Source: Pseudoduganella namucuonensis (GTDB lineage: Bacteria > Pseudomonadota > Gammaproteobacteria > Burkholderiales > Burkholderiaceae_D). From it: a stretch of 64,000 nucleotides of DNA. The stretch lies in the NCBI RefSeq assembly GCF_900116645.1, contig NZ_FPBO01000002.1:378492-442491 (forward strand). Direction: 5' to 3'. Position numbers and translations under genes: made by a program. Positions 52,292 through 59,590 of this stretch are shown one piece after another (within the stretch, counting starts at the first letter, position 1; each line of letters starts with the position of its first letter). The notes under the pieces were generated by a model. That model was not told the origin of the DNA. It worked only from the letters and a program-made list of their open reading frames with translations, and ran no database searches.

Positions 52292-53424
52292 GCGGCCTCC
52301 TTGGATGGCGCGTCGGCGGCCGACTCCAGCGGCGCCGGGTCGGGCGTGGGGGCCTTGCGTTTCACTTTCTCCAGCAATCCCAGTATTCCCTTCTGCATGA
52401 ACAGCGTGACGAGGATGAACAGCATGCCCAGCGCGAACAGCCACAGGTCCGGGAAGGCGGCGGTGAACCAGCTTTTCAGCCCGTTGACGGTGAAGGCACC
52501 GATGATGGGGCCGACCAGGGTTCCGCGTCCGCCGACGGCGGCCCAGATCACCATCTCGATCGAGTTCGCGGGCGACATCTCGGACGGGTTGATGATGCCC
52601 ACCTGCGGCACGTACAGCGCGCCGGCGATCCCGCACAGCACGGCGGACAGCGTCCACACGAACAGCTTGAACCACAGCGGGTTGTAGCCGATGAACATGA
52701 GGCGCGACTCGGAATCGCGCACCGCCTGCAGCACGCGCCCCAGCTTGGAGGTGACGATCCAGCGGCACAGCAGCAGCGCGCCGAGCAGGAAGGCCAGGGT
52801 CACCAGGTACAGCACCGCCTTGGTGCCGGGCGCGGTCACGCTGTGGCCGAGGATGCGCTTGAAGTCCGTGAAGCCGTTGTTGCCGCCGAAGCCGGTGTCG
52901 TTGCGGAAGAACAGCAGCATGAAGGCATAGGTCATGGCTTGCGTGATGATGGAGAAGTACACGCCCTTGATGCGCGAGCGGAAGGCGAAGTAGCCGAACA
53001 CGAAGGCCAGCACGCCCGGCACCAGCACCACCAGCGCCATGCAGTACCAGAAGTTGTCCGTCATGGCCCAGTACCAGGGGTAGGCCTGCCAGTCGAGGAA
53101 GACCATGAAGTCCGGCAGATTGCTCTGGTAGACGCCGTCGCGGCCGATGGCGCGCATCAGGTACATGCCGTGCGCGTAGGCGCCCAGCGCGAAGAACACG
53201 CCGTGGCCCAGCGACAGGATGCCGGTGTAGCCCCACACCAGGTCCAGCGCCAGCGCGGCCAGCGCGTAGCACATGAATTTGCCGACCAGGCCCATGGCGT
53301 AGGCCGACACGTGCAGCGCGTGGCCGTCAGGGAAAACGAGGTTCAGCAGCGGCAGCAGCGCGGCGGCGGCGACGGCCGTGGCGATGGCGATCCACGCGGG
53401 GCGGGAAAAGAGACCGGCGTTCAT
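52288..53424 (-). CDS. urtC: urea ABC transporter permease UrtC
   Basis: This 378-residue LivM-type permease has about nine membrane segments. Characteristic parts are DLVWGYTGILSLGHGVFFALGAYAHGMYL, a periplasmic loop with GRDGVYQSNLPDFMVFLDW, and the EAA-like region with GRVLQAVRDSESRLMFIGYN. It overlaps urtB at the start and urtD at the end, each by 4 bases, showing tight coupling. The C-terminal tail of about 35 residues is Lys/Pro/Ala-rich. Confidence 0.94.
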   Translation of the reverse strand: MNAGLFSRPAWIAIATAVAAAALLPLLNLVFPDGHALHVSAYAMGLVGKFMCYALAALALDLVWGYTGILSLGHGVFFALGAYAHGMYLMRAIGRDGVYQSNLPDFMVFLDWQAYPWYWAMTDNFWYCMALVVLVPGVLAFVFGYFAFRSRIKGVYFSIITQAMTYAFMLLFFRNDTGFGGNNGFTDFKRILGHSVTAPGTKAVLYLVTLAFLLGALLLCRWIVTSKLGRVLQAVRDSESRLMFIGYNPLWFKLFVWTLSAVLCGIAGALYVPQVGIINPSEMSPANSIEMVIWAAVGGRGTLVGPIIGAFTVNGLKSWFTAAFPDLWLFALGMLFILVTLFMQKGILGLLEKVKRKAPTPDPAPLESAADAPSKEAA

Positions 53425-55055
53425 TCCACGCTCCTCCCTTTCATCGCGAACAGGCCCTGCGGCCGGCGCTGGATGAAAATGATGATGAAGACGAGGATAA
53501 AGATCTTGGCCATGACGGCTCCAGCCCAGGGTTCGAGGAATTTGTTCACTTCGCCCAGCCCGAAGGCGGCGATCACGGTGCCGGCCAGCTGGCCGACGCC
53601 GCCCAGCACCACCACCATGAAGGAGTCGACGATGTAGGCCTGGCCCAGGTCCGGCCCCACATTGCCCAGCTGGGACAGGGCGACGCCGCCCAGGCCCGCG
53701 ATGCCGGAGCCCAGGCCGAAGGTCATCATGTCGATGCGGCCGGTGGGCACGCCCACGCAGTCGGCCATGCGGCGGTTCTGCATCACGGCGCGCACGAACA
53801 GGCCGAGGCGGGTCTTGTTCAGGATCAGCCAGACCGCGAACACCACCACGATGGCGAACGCGATGATGGCGATGCGGTTGTACGACAGCACCAACGATCC
53901 CAGCACCGTGACGCCACCGGACATCCAGCCGGGATTGGCGACCTCCACGTTCTGCGCGCCGAACACGGTGCGCACCAGCTGCATCAGCATCAGACTGATG
54001 CCCCAGGTGGCCAGCAGCGTTTCCAGCGGCCGGCCGTAGAGCCAGCGGATGACGGTGCGCTCCAGGGCGACGCCGACCGCGAAGGCCACCAGGAAGGCGG
54101 CCGGCAGCGCGGCGGCCAGGTACCAGTCCAGCGCGCCGGGCAGGTATTGGCGGAACAGGGACTGGACCAGGTAGGTGGTGTAGGCGCCTATCATCAGCAG
54201 TTCGCCGTGCGCCATGTTGATGATGCCCATCAGGCCGAAGGTGATGGCCAGGCCCAGCGCGGCCAGCAGCAGCACGCTGCCCAGCGACACGCCGTAAAAC
54301 AGGTTGCCGACGATTTCGGTGCGGGCGATGCGGCTGTCGATCCGGCGCAGCGTGTCGGCGGCGGCGGCGCGCACGGCGGGATCGGCCTCGACGTGGGCGC
54401 CGTCCGCGCCCTTGGCCAGCATGGCTTGCAGCACGGGGCGCAGCGTGGCGCCGCCGGTTTCGGCCAGGCCCGCGACGGCCGCTTTGCGCGCGGCGGCGTC
54501 GGGCGAGTGCAGGTCGATGGTGGAGACCAGCAATTGCAGGACGGGCTTGATGGCCGGGTCTTTTTCAGCCTCCAGCGCCTTGCGTATCAGCGGGGCCTGG
54601 GCGGGATCGATGACGGCGCTTTGCAGCTGGCGGGCGGCGGCCAGGCGCAGCTCGCGGTCCGGCGACAGCAGCGCGAGACCGGACAGCGCGCCGTCCACCG
54701 CGCCGCGCAGGCGGTTGTTGACCATGACGCCGTCCACGCCGTCGGGCACGGCGGCGCTGGCGCCGGTGGCGGGATTCCAGGCCCGCTCGCCATCGATGAC
54801 GAGGATGCCGCCGTCGGGCGTGGCGTACAGCGTGTCGTCCTTCAGCGCCTGCAGCACCTTGCGCGCGTCCTCGTTGGCCAGCACGGCGATCTTGCCGACG
54901 GCCTCGATGCGGGCCTCGGGATCGTCGCCGGCCAGGGGGGCCAGCAGCGCGGGGTCGATGGCGGCGTGGGCGGCCAGGGCCTGCAAGCTGAGCGCCACGG
55001 CGCACAGCGTGCGGCGAAGCGCGGATCGATGGGTGGTGGTTGCCATGTTGTGCAT
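53421..55055 (-). CDS. urtB: urea ABC transporter permease UrtB (with periplasmic extension)
   Basis: This 544-residue LivH-type permease carries the N-terminal extension typical of proteobacterial UrtB. A signal-like segment is followed by about 200 residues of HEAT-like helices (ARIEAVGKIAVLANEDARKVLQALK, ELRLAAARQLQSAV). The permease part begins near residue 250 with LLLAALGLAITFGLMGIINMAHGELLMIGAYTTYL. The start may be the ATG at 55055 or the one three codons in; neither has a strong ribosome site. A hairpin-rich gap separates it from urtA. Confidence 0.93.
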   Translation of the reverse strand: MHNMATTTHRSALRRTLCAVALSLQALAAHAAIDPALLAPLAGDDPEARIEAVGKIAVLANEDARKVLQALKDDTLYATPDGGILVIDGERAWNPATGASAAVPDGVDGVMVNNRLRGAVDGALSGLALLSPDRELRLAAARQLQSAVIDPAQAPLIRKALEAEKDPAIKPVLQLLVSTIDLHSPDAAARKAAVAGLAETGGATLRPVLQAMLAKGADGAHVEADPAVRAAAADTLRRIDSRIARTEIVGNLFYGVSLGSVLLLAALGLAITFGLMGIINMAHGELLMIGAYTTYLVQSLFRQYLPGALDWYLAAALPAAFLVAFAVGVALERTVIRWLYGRPLETLLATWGISLMLMQLVRTVFGAQNVEVANPGWMSGGVTVLGSLVLSYNRIAIIAFAIVVVFAVWLILNKTRLGLFVRAVMQNRRMADCVGVPTGRIDMMTFGLGSGIAGLGGVALSQLGNVGPDLGQAYIVDSFMVVVLGGVGQLAGTVIAAFGLGEVNKFLEPWAGAVMAKIFILVFIIIFIQRRPQGLFAMKGRSVE

Positions 55056-55097
55056 TCGGTGAGTTGCTAACCTTCTTGAACCCAGAGGCGTGAATCT

Positions 55098-55125
55098 GGG
55101 GTCAGACCCCGAGGGGTCTGACCCC
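55098..55125. repeat. family B double palindrome inside the urt operon
   Basis: GGGGTCAGACCCC (55098-55110) and GGGGTCTGACCCC (55113-55125) are mutually complementary and also self-complementary. They lie in the 87-base gap between urtA and urtB. A transcript from urtA would form a strong hairpin here, which could stabilise the urtA message or reduce read-through into urtBCDE. Confidence 0.75.
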
Positions 55126-55142
55126 GGTCTTCGCCGTTGGTT

Positions 55143-56399
55143 TTACATCTGCTGCTTGCCCTCGTTACCCTTGATGAACGGGCTCCAGGGCTGCGCGCGC
55201 ACCGGCGCCTTGGTCTTCCACACCACGTTGAACTGGCCGTCGCCCTTGATCTCGCCGATCATCACCGGCTTTTGCAGGTGGTGGTTGGTCGGGTCCATGG
55301 TCAGCGTGAAGCCCGATGGCGCCTTGAAGGTCTGGCCGCCCATCGCCGCGATCACCTTGTCCGTGTCGGTGGACTTGGCCTTCTCCACCGCCTGCTTCCA
55401 CATGTGGATGCCGACGTAGGTCGCCTCCATCGGGTCGTTGGTCACGACCGTGTTCGCGTTCGGCAGCTTCTTGGCGACGGCGTAGGCCTTCCACTTCTTG
55501 ATGAACTCCGTGTTGACCGGGTTCTTCACGGACTCGAAGTAGTTCCACGCCGCCAGGTGGCCCAGCAGCGGCTTGGTGTCCACGCCGCGCAACTCCTCCT
55601 CGCCCACCGAGAACGCCACCACCGGCACGTCGGTCGCCTTCAGGCCGGCGTTGCCCAGCTCCTTGTAGAACGGCACGTTGGAATCGCCGTTGATGGTGGA
55701 GATCACCGCCGTCTTGCCGCCGGCCGAGAACTTCTTGATGTTGGCGACGATGGTCTGGTAGTCCGAGTGGCCGAACGGGGTGTAGACCTCGTCGATGTCG
55801 CTCTCTTTCACGCCTTTGCTCTTCAGGAAGGCGCGCAGGATCTTGTTGGTGGTGCGCGGGTACACGTAGTCGGTGCCGAGCAGCACGAAGCGCTTGGCGG
55901 CGCCGCCGTCCTTGCTCATCAGGTACTCGACCGCCGGTATGGCCTGCTGGTTGGGCGCGGCGCCGGTGTAGAACACGTTCTTCTCCAGTTCCTCGCCCTC
56001 GTACTGCACCGGGTAGAACAGCACGCTGTTCAACTCCTTGAACACCGGCAGCACCGACTTGCGCGACACCGAGGTCCAGCAGCCGAAGACGGCGGCCACC
56101 TTGTCGTTGGCGATCAGTTGGCGCGCCTTCTCGGCGAACAGCGGCCAGTTGGAGGCCGGATCGACCACCACCGCCTCCAGCTTCTTGCCCATCACGCCGC
56201 CGTTGGCGTTGATCTCGTCGATGGTCATCAGCGCCACGTCCTTCAGCGACGTCTCGGAAATGGCCATGGTGCCGGACAGCGAATGCAGGATGCCGATCTT
56301 GATGGTGTCGGCCGCTTGGGCGGACACGCCGCCCATCATCAATGCGGCGCCGGCGGCGATCTGGCTCAGGGTTGCGACAAAGGTGCGGCGAGTTTGCAT
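55143..56399 (-). CDS. urtA: urea ABC transporter substrate-binding protein UrtA
   Basis: This 418-residue periplasmic urea receptor of the LivJ-like family has a signal of twin-arginine style (MQTRRTFVATLSQIAAGAALMM). The mature protein begins ADTIKIGILHSLSGTMAISE, with KAVVVDPASNWPLFAEKARQLI-like and CWTSVSRKSVLPVFKELNSVLFYPVQYEGEE segments, the hallmark of UrtA/AmiC-type amide binders. It follows the porin gene by 25 bases with no room for a separate promoter, so the porin promoter probably drives the operon. Confidence 0.94.
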   Translation of the reverse strand: MQTRRTFVATLSQIAAGAALMMGGVSAQAADTIKIGILHSLSGTMAISETSLKDVALMTIDEINANGGVMGKKLEAVVVDPASNWPLFAEKARQLIANDKVAAVFGCWTSVSRKSVLPVFKELNSVLFYPVQYEGEELEKNVFYTGAAPNQQAIPAVEYLMSKDGGAAKRFVLLGTDYVYPRTTNKILRAFLKSKGVKESDIDEVYTPFGHSDYQTIVANIKKFSAGGKTAVISTINGDSNVPFYKELGNAGLKATDVPVVAFSVGEEELRGVDTKPLLGHLAAWNYFESVKNPVNTEFIKKWKAYAVAKKLPNANTVVTNDPMEATYVGIHMWKQAVEKAKSTDTDKVIAAMGGQTFKAPSGFTLTMDPTNHHLQKPVMIGEIKGDGQFNVVWKTKAPVRAQPWSPFIKGNEGKQQM

Positions 56400-56424
56400 G
56401 GTGAACCTCTTGTATGTGATGGGA

Positions 56425-57546
56425 TCAATATTGGAACTGCATGGCGACGACGAACTTGGACAGGTCGCCGCCGCCGGTCATCTTGGTGCGCGAGTACACG
56501 GCGCTCACTTGCGCGTTGTAGCCGTCGATGATGTAGTTCACGCCGGCGTCGCTCTGGCGCGTGTCGGCGCCGGCGTCGGGCGAGAACTTCTGGAAGCGGA
56601 CGAAGGGCTGCAGCTTGCCGCCGCCGGCCGGGAAGATGTAGGCCGCGCCGGCCGACCAGGCGGTGCCCTGCTCGGACTTGATCACGCCGTCGGTGTCGTA
56701 GTCGTAGTAGGCAGCCTCGAAGGAGACCGCGCCGGCGCCGGGCAGGCGTTTCTCGAGCAGGAAGTCGACGTTCCAGGCGTTGTAGTCGCCGGCCGTGGCC
56801 ACCGTCAGCACACCGTTCTTCTGCGTGCGGGCGGCGAAGCCGATGGCCAGGATGTCGTTGGCGCCCAGGTAGCTGCCGGTGCCGTAGTAGCCCGGCTCGG
56901 CGTCCCAGAAGTCGTACTGCACGCGGCCGGCGTACATCAGGTCGTCGGAAACCTTGAGGCCGGCGGCCTTGGCCTGGTTCTGGGTCAGGCCGCCGATGCC
57001 GAAGGTGTGGCCCTCGAAGGCGCCGAAGGAGTAGCCGAGCTTGTTGCCCATGGCGTTGCCCCAGGCGACGACGCCGTCGTCGCGGCCGCGGAAGATGCCG
57101 CCGTTGTAGCCGTAGCGCGAGGCCACGCCGGCCCAGTAGCCGCCGCCCAGCGAGTAGTAGGGACCGGCCATGTTGGCGCGGTCGCTGGGCGACAGCAGGC
57201 GGCCGGCCCAGATGTTCAGTTCGGGGGAGATGGAGAACTGCGCGGCCGCGTCCAGTACGCGGATCTGGTCGCCGTCCCATTCGGTGTTGAACATCCCCTT
57301 GATGTTCTTGCTCATGGACGCGCCGAAGAACAGGCGCGCACTGTCCAGGTTGAAATCGCTGGAACGCGAGCTGCCGTTCGGCGCCGCGTCCTCCACGCTG
57401 GCATAGCTGGCGCGCATGCCGAAGCCGGCGCTGACCGACTTGTCCGGGCCGATCTCGACCGTCGCCCCGGCCCGCGCCTCCATCTGCGCCGCGCCCGCCG
57501 CGGCCACCATGGCCAGCAGCACCGTTCTCATCTTTGTTGACTTCAT
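56425..57546 (-). CDS. outer-membrane porin, first gene of the urt operon
   Basis: This 373-residue beta-barrel protein has a Sec signal (first about 27 residues). Its alternating hydrophobic strands with Gly/Asp/Asn turns, and a terminal aromatic (AMQFQY), are the usual signal for outer-membrane assembly. It resembles the Pfam porin_2/porin_4-type barrels of betaproteobacteria. Its position directly before urtA suggests it lets urea or short amides through the outer membrane. A dyad lies 67-82 bases upstream of its ATG. Confidence 0.88.
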   Translation of the reverse strand: MKSTKMRTVLLAMVAAAGAAQMEARAGATVEIGPDKSVSAGFGMRASYASVEDAAPNGSSRSSDFNLDSARLFFGASMSKNIKGMFNTEWDGDQIRVLDAAAQFSISPELNIWAGRLLSPSDRANMAGPYYSLGGGYWAGVASRYGYNGGIFRGRDDGVVAWGNAMGNKLGYSFGAFEGHTFGIGGLTQNQAKAAGLKVSDDLMYAGRVQYDFWDAEPGYYGTGSYLGANDILAIGFAARTQKNGVLTVATAGDYNAWNVDFLLEKRLPGAGAVSFEAAYYDYDTDGVIKSEQGTAWSAGAAYIFPAGGGKLQPFVRFQKFSPDAGADTRQSDAGVNYIIDGYNAQVSAVYSRTKMTGGGDLSKFVVAMQFQY

Positions 57547-57612
57547 CCCAGGCCTCTCTCATGTGTGAATCGTTGTTGCCATGAGATTAACCAGAGCGTG
57601 CCTTGCGGCACA

Positions 57613-57628
57613 TACGTCAACTTACGTA
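57613..57628. promoter_or_regulatory. candidate operator upstream of the porin-urt operon
   Basis: TACGTCAACTTACGTA contains the inverted repeat TACGT-N6-ACGTA, about 75 bases upstream of the porin ATG. TACGTA-type dyads are used by several LuxR-family response regulators. A second dyad, GTGCC-TTGC-GGCAC (57598-57611), lies next to it. On the minus strand a TTGACG -35-like hexamer overlaps the first dyad, but no matching -10 is seen, as expected for an activated promoter. Confidence 0.4.
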
Positions 57629-57696
57629 GTGGCGCGGGGTAGACAGGGGACTGGGGGGGCCGCTTCATCCGGCGTGGCCCGGCGCGGCGGCCGGGA

Positions 57697-57966
57697 TCAA
57701 GCCTGGTGCAGTTTTTCGCCCGTGGCGATGAGGGACGCGCCGCAGCTCGTCTTGTGGCCCTCGTACGCCACTTGGCGGCCATCGATCGTATGCTTTGACT
57801 CTCCCTCGACGATGGTGCAGACGCCGCCGTGGCCCTTGACGGGACAGGTGCATTTGTCGCCGACGCGGACGATCGGCTTGCCGTCCACGGTGAAGTGCCG
57901 CGCGCTGCTGGTGATGACTTTGCCGCCGTGCGAGGTGGTATCTCCGAGCAAGATCACTTTACGCAT
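57697..57966 (-). CDS. PAAR-domain type VI secretion tip protein
   Basis: This 89-residue PAAR protein forms the sharp zinc-binding tip on the VgrG spike. The pattern GDTTSHGGKVITSS, GDKCTCPVKGHGGVC and VAYEGHKTSCGASLI fits the family, with several His and Cys residues suited to binding zinc. There is no extension, so it is a plain tip rather than a toxin carrier. It is the last gene of the vgrG-tle3-tla3-PAAR cluster, 57 bases after tla3, and points at the porin gene. Confidence 0.9.
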   Translation of the reverse strand: MRKVILLGDTTSHGGKVITSSARHFTVDGKPIVRVGDKCTCPVKGHGGVCTIVEGESKHTIDGRQVAYEGHKTSCGASLIATGEKLHQA

Positions 57967-58023
57967 ATGTACCTCGTTATGGGTGAAGGTTGGGGATGTT
58001 CCTGGCGAATGCCGCCAACGCGC

Positions 58024-59580
58024 TCACTTCTGTTCGTAGACGCGCGGATCATCCAAGGGCTCGACCTTGTGGCGGAAAACGTCGCCGCCGGCGGGATGCC
58101 GTTGTGATGTGCGCTTGTCGTCCGGCGCCGGGCTGACCAGGATGATGCTGGCCTCGTTCGGGTCGCGTAGATTGAACGCGGCACTGATGCCGCCTTCCCG
58201 ATAACTGCCGAGAACCCCTATCGCGATTTGCATGAAGAAGGTGGCGGCGCCGGTGTTGTTCAGACGGCGATCCGTGTCGATGAATTGCAGGTGCTTGTTC
58301 GGATCGAACTCAGGACCGCCTTCAGCGGTGATCTGGCGGAGCAGGCTGTGGAACATCACCAGTTGATCGGTGTTGTTGTCGGCACCGACGATGACGCGGG
58401 ACGGCAGCGTATTGCGCGCTTCCTTCGGCACTGCGAGCGCCGCCTGCTGCCAGCCTTTTTGCAATGCCGCCTCGCGATCGGCCCGGCGAGTGAGGGGTTC
58501 GCCTCTGTCGTTGATCATTTTCACGAAGACCGGCCGATGGAGGTAACCTAGCGTCGGCAGGCGATCGAATGCGGCCAGTTGTTCATGGCTCCACGGCACG
58601 GGGAACCAGGGCGTGGGCTTCCATTTGCTGGTGAGCTTGTAGGTTCCCCAACCATCGCGTATGTCCGATCGTTTGGCAAAGCTGGCTGAAGCCGCTTCCC
58701 ATTCCGCCACTGTAGGATAGCGTTCCAGATGCTGTTCGGGCCAGCGTTCCCTGGGAGGATAAGGCACGGTGCGCTTCAACTGGTAATACATCATGCGCAG
58801 TTTTTCCTGCCCGAAATCGTTTTTCGGGTCATCCCAGGCAAAGTGACGAATAGCATCCACACGATCTCGGCGTGCCAGAACCAAGACGGCCGCAGCGTCT
58901 GGCCAAGAGGGGACATAGTGGCCCTCGGTGATTAGTCTCGGACTATTGGGAGCTCGCTTAAGGTGTCGAAGCGAAGTTGAGTCTGCCGCAGATAGAACTA
59001 CCAGGGGGACATCGGGATGGGAATCAAAAAAATCGAACACTTGCTCCAACAGCCGATCGGGGCGCTCAGCTAACGCCCATTCGCCGCTGATGAACAAATG
59101 CCACCCCATGCCATTCGTTTCACCACAGCCGGCAAGGCCGATCACTGGTTTCGTATTGGATGGCTGATCGCTTGGGTCCAGATCGGGCGTACTGGCATAA
59201 AAAGAGGGAACACCCCAATACTCCGGCATATGATATCCGCCGTTGTACAGTGCATGGCAGGCCCGGGTTCCGCTAGACACATGCTTGTCGCCAACGCTCC
59301 AAGGATATTTTTTGGGGTCGGTTTCTCTCAAACTTGAGTACGCATCTCCCTTGGCCAGTTCGCTCCATAGTGCACCTTGGCGGTATTTTTCAAAGGTCAC
59401 CCCTAGACCAACGATTTCAAGCACGTAATCCTGATTGTTTTGCACACGCGTCCCTTCAGGTTTAAATTGATGATCCATGCCGACGATTTGAGTCGCAGCG
59501 CCGTCTGCCGCTCTGGCCTTCAGGGGAACTACCTGCAATATTTCAATAAGTAATACGAGGGCGATGCAGCGCAGATTCAC
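58024..59580 (-). CDS. tla3: Tla3-family (DUF2875) T6SS lipase adaptor
   Basis: This 518-residue protein has an N-terminal hydrophobic segment (residues 3-24). Two long domains follow, resembling the Tla3 N- and C-terminal regions (DUF2875), known in Pseudomonas as the adaptor that loads the Tle3 effector. The GTG start at 59580 is chosen because AGGAGG lies six bases upstream and the signal-like segment follows directly. The tle3 stop lies in that ribosome site, so translation is coupled. The base composition is clearly more AT-rich than the neighbourhood. The possible export signal leaves open whether it acts in cytosol or periplasm. Confidence 0.82.
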   Translation of the reverse strand: MNLRCIALVLLIEILQVVPLKARAADGAATQIVGMDHQFKPEGTRVQNNQDYVLEIVGLGVTFEKYRQGALWSELAKGDAYSSLRETDPKKYPWSVGDKHVSSGTRACHALYNGGYHMPEYWGVPSFYASTPDLDPSDQPSNTKPVIGLAGCGETNGMGWHLFISGEWALAERPDRLLEQVFDFFDSHPDVPLVVLSAADSTSLRHLKRAPNSPRLITEGHYVPSWPDAAAVLVLARRDRVDAIRHFAWDDPKNDFGQEKLRMMYYQLKRTVPYPPRERWPEQHLERYPTVAEWEAASASFAKRSDIRDGWGTYKLTSKWKPTPWFPVPWSHEQLAAFDRLPTLGYLHRPVFVKMINDRGEPLTRRADREAALQKGWQQAALAVPKEARNTLPSRVIVGADNNTDQLVMFHSLLRQITAEGGPEFDPNKHLQFIDTDRRLNNTGAATFFMQIAIGVLGSYREGGISAAFNLRDPNEASIILVSPAPDDKRTSQRHPAGGDVFRHKVEPLDDPRVYEQK

Positions 59581-59590
59581 ACTAAACCTC

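Noticed and set aside
57547..57640. Sigma-54 promoter search upstream of the porin
   Set aside because: TGGCAA and GGCAC strings occur, but no GG/GC pair at the required 10-base spacing with TTGCA-like -12.
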